From an uncultured Lachnospiraceae bacterium (GTDB lineage Bacteria; Bacillota; Clostridia; Lachnospirales; Lachnospiraceae): a stretch of DNA of 64,000 nt. The notes under the pieces are model-generated. The model did not search any database. It saw nothing but the letters and a program-made list of their open reading frames with translations, and was not told the origin of the DNA. The first letter of the stretch is position 1, and each line of letters begins with the position of its first letter. The translations under genes were made by a program, and so were the position numbers. Positions 15,015 to 22,762 of the stretch are shown one piece after another. Where the stretch lies: positions 1 to 64,000 of the forward strand of contig CAJUBR010000003.1 in the NCBI GenBank assembly GCA_910584695.1. Direction: 5' to 3'.

Positions 15015-15875
15015 TTATTCTTCTTTTAAAGAGCATGACGATTTATTTTTCTGCTTTCTTCTCTTTTTTTCTTCCGCTTTTTTACGATATAGAAGGATTG
15101 CCTGTTTTGAATCAATCCTTTCGTCTTTCAGCGAATATTTTAAACTATTTAACACAACACCGCCGCAAAAAGCTCCCGCAGTAAGCAGAATATAAACTAA
15201 AACCAGTCCAACGGTTCTGTCATATACTTCATAGTAATTCTTAAGAGAAAACGCGATCAAAAATCCCGGCAAAAATGCTGCCATCGTTAAGCATATCATA
15301 GTAATTATGCTTCCCCTTAATGCCATTTTCTGCTCAATAAAATAGACAAATGACACAACCACCGCTACATGTATCACCATCATTAACATCCGCTCATAAC
15401 CTGATAAAAACAATTCTGCCGTTTCCGTATTAAGATTTGTTTCTGTATCCTGTAATAATTCAATAATAGTATAAATACTGCGGTATCCGACCAGCATTAC
15501 CGCTTCTGCCATCGCATAGCCCATACCTAGCATTGCTGCCTTTGCAAAGGACACCTGCCTATGAAATAAAAACCGTATCACCAGCAGGTCCGGTAGTAAT
15601 GCCAGTAAAGCCCCTGCTGCAGCAATGAAAAACAGGTATGGTATATAGTGCCGTTCCATAAAGTCCGATAATGCAGTATGATTAAATAAATACTTTAATC
15701 CCTGTTCCTTCACGCCCCATTCCATTACCAAATAGATTCCTGCTCCTATAAAAAAGGAGAGCAATATCCTGATTCTTTCCATCGGGTTCTTCCTTATTAC
15801 AATTCCCAATATGATAAGCGGTACCACAATGCTGATTCCCGCCGTCAGTCCTAATGCGATCACATTTACTGCCAT
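15015..15875 (-). CDS. YhfC-like polytopic membrane protein (putative intramembrane protease family)
   Basis: The 286-residue protein has about seven hydrophobic segments and a very basic, Lys-rich C-terminal tail (KKAEEKKRRKQKNK). The middle pair of helices carries GMGYAMAEAVMLVG and YERMLMMVIHVAVVVSFVYF. Their E and H positions resemble the proposed active-site E and H of the YhfC group, relatives of CPBP/PrsW-type intramembrane peptidases. The assignment is by pattern and moderately uncertain. It starts 13 nt after the metal-binding lipoprotein gene with GGGAGG, so the two form an operon. Confidence 0.65.
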   Translation of the reverse strand: MAVNVIALGLTAGISIVVPLIILGIVIRKNPMERIRILLSFFIGAGIYLVMEWGVKEQGLKYLFNHTALSDFMERHYIPYLFFIAAAGALLALLPDLLVIRFLFHRQVSFAKAAMLGMGYAMAEAVMLVGYRSIYTIIELLQDTETNLNTETAELFLSGYERMLMMVIHVAVVVSFVYFIEQKMALRGSIITMICLTMAAFLPGFLIAFSLKNYYEVYDRTVGLVLVYILLTAGAFCGGVVLNSLKYSLKDERIDSKQAILLYRKKAEEKKRRKQKNKSSCSLKEE

Positions 15876-15888
15876 TTTCTCCTCCCAT

Positions 15889-16842
15889 TTACTGCAGTGC
15901 CTTTTTCAAAGCCTCCAGATTTTGCTCCATAATTCCGATATAATCCAGTCCATCTTCCTCCTGTTTTGCAGTCAGACCCTCTACCGGATTCAATGTCATC
16001 GTCTCCGCCCCGATTTCATCTGCAATGGTCTTTGCCACCTTGGGACTCACAAGATCCTCAAAAAATATAATTTTAATTTCATTCTTTTTACAAAATTCAA
16101 TGATTTCTTTCATTTTTGCAGCATCCGGCTCCGAATCTGCTGTCAATCCTTCTACCGCTTTCTGCTTTAATCCATATTCATTGCAAAGATACCCAAATGC
16201 CTCATGGGCTGTCACAATCGTATCACGGGACATACCGGAAAGAGTTTCGCGGTATCTTTCCTCTAAATCCTCCAATTTTTCTTTATATGCTTGATAATTG
16301 GCTTCATAGTAATCTGCGTTTTCTTCATCCAGCTTTACTAATGTCTCTTTAATTGCCTCCGATTCTGCAATTGCATTTTGAATACTGAGCCATGTATGGG
16401 GATCCGTTTTCTCTTTTTCATGACCATCGTCATGCAATCCCTCATCATCATAAGACCCTGCCTCTAGCAATTGAATCCCCGAAGCTGCCTCTACCACCGT
16501 TAAGTCCTGATTCGACACAGCTGCCAGTGTTTTATCCACAAAATGCTCCATTCCCGCCCCATTATAAATAAAAATATCTGCTTTTTCTATCAACTGCATA
16601 TCCTTCGCAGACAATTCAAAATCATGAGGCTCCGTTCCTGCCGGTACCAAATTAATCACTTCGGCTCTGTCACCTGCAATATTTAAAGTAAAATCATACA
16701 TCGGATAAATCGTTGTAACAATTGCAAGCTTTTCCTTATCCTCAAAATGATTTCTACTGTTTTCAGAATTCCCGCATCCTGTCAGAACGCATGTCATAAA
16801 AAACAATGCCAGAACATAAATATTTTTCCATTTTACTGTCAT
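15889..16842 (-). CDS. Zinc/manganese-type ABC substrate-binding lipoprotein (ZnuA/AdcA family)
   Basis: The 317-residue lipoprotein has a signal sequence ending in the lipobox LTGC (Cys23). The cluster A-1 fold is clear: VTTIYPMYDFTLNIAGD, LVPAGTEPHDFELSAKD with the first metal His, IFIYNGAGMEHFVDKTL, DPHTWLS, VTAHEAFGYLCNEYG and IIFFEDLVSPKVA. A short acidic His loop (LHDDGHEKEKTDPH) typical of zinc binders precedes DPHTW. It should deliver Zn or Mn to an ABC importer, but no cognate permease or ATPase gene is in the window. It follows a 73-residue gene of unknown function. Confidence 0.92.
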   Translation of the reverse strand: MTVKWKNIYVLALFFMTCVLTGCGNSENSRNHFEDKEKLAIVTTIYPMYDFTLNIAGDRAEVINLVPAGTEPHDFELSAKDMQLIEKADIFIYNGAGMEHFVDKTLAAVSNQDLTVVEAASGIQLLEAGSYDDEGLHDDGHEKEKTDPHTWLSIQNAIAESEAIKETLVKLDEENADYYEANYQAYKEKLEDLEERYRETLSGMSRDTIVTAHEAFGYLCNEYGLKQKAVEGLTADSEPDAAKMKEIIEFCKKNEIKIIFFEDLVSPKVAKTIADEIGAETMTLNPVEGLTAKQEEDGLDYIGIMEQNLEALKKALQ

Positions 16843-16860
16843 ATCTTTTCATTCTCCTTA

Positions 16861-17082
16861 TTAATGATGATAATCTGCCATCTTCACCGAATAATCATCT
16901 GCTATCTTCTTATACCTGTCATATTCTTTTTTCTTCAGGGTTCCGTTTTCTAAATGTGACTCTAAGGCTATATGTAATTTCTTTAAGGCAGCATGTGCCA
17001 GATCCTTATAATTATTTTCCAAATTTACCTGCAGATCATTTAAAATTGTTTCCAACTCTATCTTTATCTCTCTTTTTATCAT
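16861..17082 (-). CDS. Small helical protein of unknown function upstream of the metal-binding lipoprotein
   Basis: The 73-residue protein is highly charged and predicted almost fully helical (for example ALKKLHIALESHLENGTLKKKEYDRYKKIADDY). It ends in DYHH, and there is no signal peptide. A perfect GGGGAGGAAG site 3 nt before the ATG shows it is a real gene. It lies 18 nt upstream of the zinc-type binding protein and has its own promoter at 17210-17238. A metal-handling role is only suggested by context and the terminal His pair. Confidence 0.75.
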   Translation of the reverse strand: MIKREIKIELETILNDLQVNLENNYKDLAHAALKKLHIALESHLENGTLKKKEYDRYKKIADDYSVKMADYHH

Positions 17083-17176
17083 ATACTTCCTCCCCGCATC
17101 TTTTTTTGTATTTAAAATGCATATGTTCTTGGTTTTTCAAACCGGTTATCGCAATGCCGTTTTTTAAGGTTTCTTT

Positions 17177-17205
17177 TTGTCCATTTTTAAAAACTCACAT
17201 ATACT
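17177..17205 (+). promoter_or_regulatory. Sigma-A promoter of the subtilisin-like protease
   Basis: TTGTCC (17177-17182), a 17-nt spacer, then TATACT (17200-17205), about 50 nt before the TTG start. It is interleaved with the divergent minus-strand promoter at 17210-17238, so the two transcripts may compete. Confidence 0.7.
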
Positions 17206-17209
17206 ATTT

Positions 17210-17238
17210 AATATAACCATAAAACACATATTTGTAAA
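17210..17238 (-). promoter_or_regulatory. Sigma-A promoter of the small protein / metal-binding lipoprotein operon
   Basis: On the minus strand TTTACA (17238-17233), 17 nt, then TATATT (17215-17210). It gives a leader of about 120 nt before the 73-residue gene. I saw no convincing Zur or Fur box. Confidence 0.6.
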
Positions 17239-17255
17239 GAACTGAGGTGTCTTTC

Positions 17256-18110
17256 TTGTCTGCTTCCACAAAACTTCCTGCAATCGTATCCGGTGCAAAT
17301 CTTTTACACGGTAAAGGAATTACCGGTAAAAATATAACTGTTGCCGTTATGGATTCCGGTCTTTCCCCTCATCCCGATATCTCTTCCGACCGGATTCTTG
17401 CATTCCGGGATTTTGTTGCAAATAAAAATGATCCATATGACGATTATTCTCACGGTACACATGTATCTGGAATTATCGCTTCTTCCAAAATCGGTATTGC
17501 TCCGGAATGCCGGATCGTAAACTTAAAAGTATTGGACCAAAAAGGAAACGGCTGCTCCGATATTTTTATTGAAGGTATTAAATGGATATTAGAAAATCAG
17601 GAATACTTTGAAATCCAGATTGTCAACATTTCCATTGGCGGTACAAATGCCGAATTAAAAAGAGAAAAGAATTTACTAAACCTATGGGTCAGCCGGTTAT
17701 GGGAATCAGGAATTACCGTCTGCTGTTCCGCCGGAAATATGGGACCTGCCCCCAACTCCATTACGGCTCCCGGAAACTGTAAAAAAGTAATCACGGTGGG
17801 CTCCTACGACGGCAGAAGGTTTTCCTCTGCCGGTCCGCTTCTCCCCTATATTACAAAACCGGAACTTGTTGCTCCCGGTACAAATATCGTAAGCACAAAA
17901 CCCGGCGGCGGCTACAGCATAAAAAGCGGTACTTCTATGTCCGTTCCGTTTATCAGTGGTGCCTGTGCCCTATTACTCCAGCAAAAACCTTACCTTACCA
18001 ATGACCAGTTAAAAATCCGTCTGATGGAATCTGCCTATCCGGTTCCCTATCTTCCATACAACCGTCAGGGTGCCGGCGTTGTAAACCTCTCCCGCCTGCT
18101 GACTCCATAG
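17256..18110 (+). CDS. Intracellular subtilisin-like serine protease (S8 family)
   Basis: This is the only clear plus-strand gene. All catalytic elements are present: Asp in VAVMDSGLSPHPDI, His in DYSHGTHVSGIIAS, the oxyanion Asn region SAGNMGPAPNSIT and Ser in SGTSMSVPFISGACALL. There is no signal peptide or propeptide, so it is probably an intracellular processing or degradative protease. The frame opens at GTG 17247, but that GTG lies inside the ribosome binding site GAGGTG. TTG 17256, 6 nt after it, is the likely start (284 residues). It is convergent with the helicase gene. Confidence 0.93.
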   Translation: MSASTKLPAIVSGANLLHGKGITGKNITVAVMDSGLSPHPDISSDRILAFRDFVANKNDPYDDYSHGTHVSGIIASSKIGIAPECRIVNLKVLDQKGNGCSDIFIEGIKWILENQEYFEIQIVNISIGGTNAELKREKNLLNLWVSRLWESGITVCCSAGNMGPAPNSITAPGNCKKVITVGSYDGRRFSSAGPLLPYITKPELVAPGTNIVSTKPGGGYSIKSGTSMSVPFISGACALLLQQKPYLTNDQLKIRLMESAYPVPYLPYNRQGAGVVNLSRLLTP

Positions 18111-18185
18111 CCTTTCCACTCTATATTTAAACATAAACGGTATCTCGATGTCAGACATATTCCAATTTCGTTTCTCCATACGCCC

Positions 18186-18199
18186 TCACTATATAGTGA
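18186..18199. repeat. Perfect 14-bp palindrome
   Basis: TCACTATATAGTGA lies in the 247-nt gap between the convergent protease and helicase genes, about 65 nt before the large hairpin. No role can be assigned. Confidence 0.6.
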
Positions 18200-18265
18200 G
18201 TCCACTATTGACCTTTTAGGGGAAACCCATACACAGAGGCTGCCGGACGTCCAATCCCTTTAATA

Positions 18266-18347
18266 TCCGTAAGGGGCAGCCCGCACAAAAATACGACAGC
18301 ATTAGGAACGTCAGCCGAGTATTTTTGTACGGGCTGCCCCTTACGGA
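18266..18347. repeat. Large hairpin element with conserved 24-nt loop, copy 2 (between protease and helicase genes)
   Basis: A 29-bp stem with a single wobble (18266-18294 against 18319-18347, containing GGGGCAGCCCG) closes a 24-nt loop (18295-18318) with CAGCATTAGGAA and AGCCGA. The loop is nearly identical to that of the element at 10293-10422, while the stem is unrelated. It lies 10 nt after the helicase stop and between convergent genes, so it could block transcription both ways. No T tract follows on either strand. Confidence 0.85.
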
Positions 18348-18357
18348 CTCTATCATC

Positions 18358-20217
18358 CTAACTCGTCCAGCAGTCTCGTCCTACTTCACCCCGACTTAAA
18401 ATCTCCTTTAAAAACCGGGAAACCTCCAATTCTTTATTATAATACTCTTTTACCTCGTAGATATGCAGATGTTTCCGTGCCCGCGTCATTGCTACATAAA
18501 ACATTCTGCGCTCCTCTTCTATCTCTTCCGGCTTTACTGCCTTTTTATATGGTGACATTCCTTCATTGACCTCCGGAATAAATACTGCATCAAATTCCAA
18601 GCCTTTTGCACTGTGCATTGTCGTAATCACTACACCTTCCCGCTTTTTTCCTGACTTTGTATGCTGCTCAAAATCCTCCCGGTACGTTTCAATTCCCTTG
18701 AACCAGTCATCAAACGTTTTATATTGTCTGGCCATTTCCTGTAACTCATCTAAAGTGCTTAATAAATCCTCAACATTCAAATGCCGGTAATCGGCATACT
18801 CTGATAAATAAGCATCATAACCAATTGCCTTTCGAATAAAATGAACGGCGGCAAACGGTTTTAAGCCAGCCAGTATCTTTAATTCATACTCCATCTGGTC
18901 AATATTGTCCAGTGCCCAGCTCTTATTTTCCACCATTGTCCGCATTCTTTCAAAATTTACAACCGGTTCCGTTAACAATTCCCTTGAAAGATAGCGGTTC
19001 GGCTTATTCATAATCCGGAGAAATAATGCCCTGTCCCGTTTTCCCATTGCTGCATGGATATAATCCAATATATTTTTCACTGTAAAATGATCGTAGATAC
19101 AGGGAACCTTATCCCTCATCTGGAACGGAACATTATACTCCATCAATTTGTGGACCAGCATTCTGGCCTGAACATTCGTCCTCACGATCACTGCCATTTC
19201 GGCATAGGAAATTCCTTTTTTCCCATACTCCATTATAGCTTTTAATATATGGTTATTTTCCTCCGGCACTGTTTTCATATGATGGATCCAAATCGGTTCT
19301 TCATATTCCCTGTCACTGATAATTTTCTTATCGAAGCGGATCTTATTATTTTCTATAAGCTGTACCGCCCCTTCTGTAATGTTCCGGCTGCAACGATAAT
19401 TCACATCTAAAAGTGTCGTGACCGTATCCGGGAAATCTTCCTTAAAATGAAGCATAATTTCCGGTCTTGCCCCACGGAATCCATAAATACTCTGGTCATC
19501 ATCTCCAACAACAAACAGATTATTTTCCGGTGCCGCTAACATTTTTGTTATCTCATATTGAATCTTATTAATATCCTGAAACTCATCCACAAGTATATAA
19601 GTATACCGTCTTTGCAGATTTCTTAAAATATCCGGTCTTGCCTTTAACAGCTCATAACAATAGACCATCATATCATCAAAATCCAATTTGTTCATGGAAG
19701 TGGTTTTTTTCTCATATTCTTTATATATATCCCTAAATATATCCTCTCCAAGACATGCGGAGTAAAAATGATCCGGTTCAATCATATCTCCTTTCATCAT
19801 CCCGATTTCCTGAATGACAGACAGCACTAATTCCTCTTCATCTTCATACTCTAATTGTTTACCGCGGATAATATCCCGAATCATAGAATACTTTTCTTCT
19901 TCTAATAGAATATTGCCTGAATGATAGCCATAAGCCATCTTTAAGATATTAAAAAATACAGAATGAAAGGTTCCAAACGTACAGGAACAGCGTTTTTCTT
20001 TCATCCGTTTAACAAACCGTTCCTCCATCTCTTTCGCACTTGCCCTTGTAAAGGTAATGACAAGAATATGAGACGGAGAAACTTCTGCCTCCTCTATCAG
20101 ATATTGAATCCGATATACCATCGCTGTTGTCTTGCCCGATCCCGGTCCTGCCAATGCCAGCATCGGGCCTTTCACATGATGGATTGCAGTCAGTTGACCT
20201 TTATTAAATTCCGGCAT
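18358..20217 (-). CDS. UvrD/PcrA-family ATP-dependent DNA helicase
   Basis: The 619-residue superfamily 1A helicase has all core motifs: Q motif FNKGQLTAI, Walker A GPGSGKTTAMVYR, Walker B ILVDEFQDINKIQ, motif III VVGDDDQSIYGFRGA, motif IV VNYRCSRNI, motif V TTMHSAKGLEFDAVFIPEVNEG and motif VI EERRMFYVAMTRARKHLHIY. It is about 100 residues shorter than PcrA and lacks the long C-terminal extension, so the call is a UvrD-like helicase rather than PcrA. A role in DNA repair is inferred. It starts 12 nt after gltX in the SEC-C/gltX/helicase operon. Confidence 0.93.
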   Translation of the reverse strand: MPEFNKGQLTAIHHVKGPMLALAGPGSGKTTAMVYRIQYLIEEAEVSPSHILVITFTRASAKEMEERFVKRMKEKRCSCTFGTFHSVFFNILKMAYGYHSGNILLEEEKYSMIRDIIRGKQLEYEDEEELVLSVIQEIGMMKGDMIEPDHFYSACLGEDIFRDIYKEYEKKTTSMNKLDFDDMMVYCYELLKARPDILRNLQRRYTYILVDEFQDINKIQYEITKMLAAPENNLFVVGDDDQSIYGFRGARPEIMLHFKEDFPDTVTTLLDVNYRCSRNITEGAVQLIENNKIRFDKKIISDREYEEPIWIHHMKTVPEENNHILKAIMEYGKKGISYAEMAVIVRTNVQARMLVHKLMEYNVPFQMRDKVPCIYDHFTVKNILDYIHAAMGKRDRALFLRIMNKPNRYLSRELLTEPVVNFERMRTMVENKSWALDNIDQMEYELKILAGLKPFAAVHFIRKAIGYDAYLSEYADYRHLNVEDLLSTLDELQEMARQYKTFDDWFKGIETYREDFEQHTKSGKKREGVVITTMHSAKGLEFDAVFIPEVNEGMSPYKKAVKPEEIEEERRMFYVAMTRARKHLHIYEVKEYYNKELEVSRFLKEILSRGEVGRDCWTS

Positions 20218-20229
20218 TTTGATCCTTTC

Positions 20230-21690
20230 TTACAGTTCCTTTTCCAACTTAGAAATTCCAATCTCAATTCTTCTAAGGGACTCCTCTTTTCCCAGAATAT
20301 CCATAATTTCAAAGGCTCCCCCTGGTGTCATCTGCTTCCCGGATACCGCCGTACGCACCGGCCAGAGACCGGTTCCGTTCTTGATACCCTTATCTGCAAT
20401 ATACTGCATCAGCGTGTCATGCAGATGATCCAGCGTCCATTGGGACACACCTTTTAAAATATCATATTCCTCCCGTAAGATTTCCAAAGAATTTTCCGTA
20501 TTGGTCTTCATTTTCTTATGTGTGTACATAGATACATCATAATCCGGAAGTTCCTCAAAAAAATCAATGTGATCTTTGATATCCGGTAATACTTCAATAC
20601 GGGTCTTTACAAGCTTAAGCATTTCATCAATCTTAATATTCTTTGTAATCATCTCTTTGACATACGGCATTGCCATTTCCTTAAACCGGGCAAACTCCAT
20701 TTTCTTAATATATTCCCCGTTCATCCAACGCAGTTTTACCATATCAAATACGGCCGGTGATTTTGAAATATGATGATAGTCAAAAACCTCAACCAGTTCA
20801 TCCAGTGTAAATAATTCCCGGTTATCTACCGGACTCCATCCAAGAAGGGCAACAAAATTAACAATTGCCTCCGTTAAAAATCCCTGTTCTAACAAATCCT
20901 CATAAGAGGCATGTCCGCACCGCTTAGAAAGCTTCTGGTGTTCTTCATTGGTAATCGTAGGACAATGAATATAAGACGGAACCTCCCATCCAAATGCCTG
21001 ATAAAGCCGGTTATACTTTGGAGAAGAAGACAAATATTCCTGTCCACGCACTACATGGGTAATCCCCATCAGATGATCATCCACAACATTTGCAAAATTA
21101 TAGGTTGGATAACCGTCTGACTTTATCAGTATCATATCATCCAGCTCGCTGTTCGGTACCGTAATCGTTCCATAAAGCTCATCCTCAAAACTGGTTTCCC
21201 CTTCTGTCGGAACATTCTGACGGATAACATAAGGAATCCCGGAAGACAGCTTCTTTTCTACTTCTTCCCGGCTTAAATGCAGACAATGCTTATCATATTT
21301 ACGAACCGTCTTACCGTCTACTACTTCTTCTTTTAAGTTCTCAAGTCTCTTCTCGTCACAAAAACAATAATATGCTTCGCCTTTATCCACTAACTGCTTT
21401 GCATATTTCATGTAAATCCCTTGTTCCTGGCGTTTGCTTTGTACGTAAGGACCTACCCCGCCGTCTTTGTCAGGTCCTTCATCATGAAGAAGTCCCGTTC
21501 CTTCCATTGTACGGTAAATGATGTCTACTGCACCCTCTAACAGCCTTTCCTGATCCGTATCCTCAATTCTTAAAATAAAATCTCCCTTTTCATGCTTTGC
21601 TACCAAATATGCATATAACGCTGTACGAAGATTACCCACATGCATTCTTCCGGTTGGACTTGGTGCAAATCTGGTTCTTACTTTGCTCAT
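20230..21690 (-). CDS. gltX: Glutamyl-tRNA synthetase
   Basis: The 486-residue class I synthetase charges tRNA-Glu. The HIGH-like motif is in RFAPSPTGRMHVGNLRTALY, and the KMSKS-like motif is EEHQKLSKRCGHASYEDL near residue 255. DTDQERL and YNFANVVDDHLMGITHVVRGQEYLSS are typical GluRS segments. A discriminating or non-discriminating tRNA specificity cannot be decided here. GAGGG precedes the ATG. It lies 51 nt after a SEC-C protein gene and is probably transcribed from the promoter at 22288-22316. Confidence 0.97.
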   Translation of the reverse strand: MSKVRTRFAPSPTGRMHVGNLRTALYAYLVAKHEKGDFILRIEDTDQERLLEGAVDIIYRTMEGTGLLHDEGPDKDGGVGPYVQSKRQEQGIYMKYAKQLVDKGEAYYCFCDEKRLENLKEEVVDGKTVRKYDKHCLHLSREEVEKKLSSGIPYVIRQNVPTEGETSFEDELYGTITVPNSELDDMILIKSDGYPTYNFANVVDDHLMGITHVVRGQEYLSSSPKYNRLYQAFGWEVPSYIHCPTITNEEHQKLSKRCGHASYEDLLEQGFLTEAIVNFVALLGWSPVDNRELFTLDELVEVFDYHHISKSPAVFDMVKLRWMNGEYIKKMEFARFKEMAMPYVKEMITKNIKIDEMLKLVKTRIEVLPDIKDHIDFFEELPDYDVSMYTHKKMKTNTENSLEILREEYDILKGVSQWTLDHLHDTLMQYIADKGIKNGTGLWPVRTAVSGKQMTPGGAFEIMDILGKEESLRRIEIGISKLEKEL

Positions 21691-21741
21691 ATTCGCCCTC
21701 GATTCTTACGATCTTACTCTTCCTGTTTTTTCATTTCTCTG

Positions 21742-22260
21742 CTAATTATTTTTACCACAGCACTGCTTATATTTACGACCACTGCCACATGGACAAGGAT
21801 CATTTCTTCCAATTTTAGGTGGTTTTACTACTGTTTTTGAACTCTTTTCCTGTTTATAAAGCTCTTTTCTCCTCTCAGGTGTAAGAAGATTGTCCCACTC
21901 TTCTAATGTGTATAACCATTCCGCTTCACATCCCACCATATTCATATAAAGCTTTTCAAGATCAATATCCAAAGATACCTCTGTATCCTCTTCCATCTCC
22001 TCAATATTATTCGGAACCTTCAGACTCTCATTGATACCATCTAAAAATCCGGTTATTAATGAAATGCTAGTGTCATATCTCTGTGCCAGTTCCTTTACTG
22101 TGCCTTTTACAACTTCCGTTGGATTTGCAAGAAGCTGCTTATAGATTCCCTGCTCTACTCCAAAATAATTCAGCCAAAATTGTTTTCCTTCCGGTGTTCT
22201 GTCATCAAGACCATATGCGTAATCGCGCCAATCTTTTAATAAACTCATTCGTTTTTCCAT
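21742..22260 (-). CDS. SEC-C zinc-binding motif protein
   Basis: The protein of 172 residues ends in a perfect SEC-C zinc motif (GRNDPCPCGSGRKYKQCCG) like that at the SecA C-terminus. The N-terminal 130 residues are helical and acidic (for example WRDYAYGLDDRTPEGKQFWLNYFGVEQ), a layout common in clostridial SEC-C proteins of unknown role. A ribosome or SecB-like interaction is only a family-level guess. The ATG at 22260 touches AAAGG; the ATG at codon 5 (22248) is better spaced and may be the true start. It is the first gene of an operon with gltX and a helicase. Confidence 0.85.
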   Translation of the reverse strand: MEKRMSLLKDWRDYAYGLDDRTPEGKQFWLNYFGVEQGIYKQLLANPTEVVKGTVKELAQRYDTSISLITGFLDGINESLKVPNNIEEMEEDTEVSLDIDLEKLYMNMVGCEAEWLYTLEEWDNLLTPERRKELYKQEKSSKTVVKPPKIGRNDPCPCGSGRKYKQCCGKNN

Positions 22261-22287
22261 CCTTTAATATAAAATTATTACCGCTAG

Positions 22288-22316
22288 ATTATAGCAAAAT
22301 GTATTTATTTTTTCAA
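22288..22316 (-). promoter_or_regulatory. Sigma-A promoter for the SEC-C/gltX/helicase operon
   Basis: On the minus strand TTGAAA (22316-22311), exactly 17 nt, then a perfect TATAAT (22293-22288), about 28 nt before the SEC-C start. The leader is very short, so no T-box controls gltX here. Confidence 0.85.
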
Positions 22317-22414
22317 GAGTGTATAAAAGGCGAAAAAGCGGACATACTTAAAATATCACTTAGGACAGAAGATGTCATATTCTTAGATGTGGCATCTTTT
22401 GTAAAAGTGAGAAC

Positions 22415-22436
22415 GATTCTCTAAGCTTAGAGAATC
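22415..22436. repeat. Perfect 22-bp palindrome
   Basis: The centre is TCTCTAAGCTTAGAGA and the arms are 11 bp with no loop. It lies in the 240-nt gap between the small membrane protein gene and the SEC-C promoter. A 12-bp imperfect stem (AAGATGTCATAT with ATGTGGCATCTT, about 22366-22399) precedes it. No T tract follows directly. It could be an operator or part of a transcription end. Confidence 0.6.
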
Positions 22437-22461
22437 CGATAATACTTTATCCTCCCCTATT

Positions 22462-22486
22462 ACGGAGCCGGTCCCCCCGGCTCCGT
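22462..22486 (-). other. GC-rich hairpin after the rarA operon
   Basis: ACGGAGCCGG pairs perfectly with CCGGCTCCGT around a 5-nt loop, 15 nt after the stop of the small membrane protein gene. Stability and position suggest the end of the TetR-rarA transcript, but there is no T run after it on the minus strand. It is therefore not a canonical intrinsic terminator. Confidence 0.5.
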
Positions 22487-22501
22487 TCCCCTTTAAAAAA
22501 G

Positions 22502-22762
22502 CTAATCTTTTTCTAAGTCAGGTGTTTTACAAGCTTCCTTTGAATGCTTTAACTTTAACTCTTGTGGTTCTTCCTTCGAATCCCCATGAAGCAGATGCGT
22601 AAACCACATAAAAACCCACAAAACAACAGGCACTACAAAGGATAAAAATAACAATCCATAAAAATACGGACTTTTTATAATACCACAAATCAATGTCCCG
22701 ATTACCAGCCCTGAAATTAATAAAACAATCAGTCCTGCAACAATTCTTCTTATCTTATTCAT
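22502..22762 (-). CDS. Small two-helix membrane protein downstream of rarA
   Basis: The protein of about 86 residues has two hydrophobic helices (IVAGLIVLLISGLVIGTLICG and GLLFLSFVVPVVLWVFMWFT) and a charged cytoplasmic tail (KEEPQELKLKHSKEACK). I do not recognise the family. The open frame begins at 22786 inside rarA. ATG 22762, which has GGAG 9 nt upstream, is preferred; ATG 22768 is possible. The start overlaps the last codons of rarA, so translation is probably coupled. Confidence 0.7.
   Translation of the reverse strand: MNKIRRIVAGLIVLLISGLVIGTLICGIIKSPYFYGLLFLSFVVPVVLWVFMWFTHLLHGDSKEEPQELKLKHSKEACKTPDLEKD

Noticed and set aside
15841..15860. A possible third copy of the conserved hairpin loop (GTCCTAATGCG)
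   Set aside because: It lies inside the YhfC-like coding sequence, matches only about ten bases and has no flanking inverted repeats.
21691..22316. A T-box or other riboswitch controlling gltX
   Set aside because: The promoter lies about 28 nt before the SEC-C gene, and the 51-nt gap before gltX has no room or motif for a T-box.
22462..22486. A canonical Rho-independent terminator
   Set aside because: The stem is strong but no T run follows on either strand, so I list it only as a hairpin.
22561..22590. A tRNA-like TTCGAATCCCC sequence
   Set aside because: It lies inside the coding sequence of the small membrane protein and no cloverleaf can be built around it.
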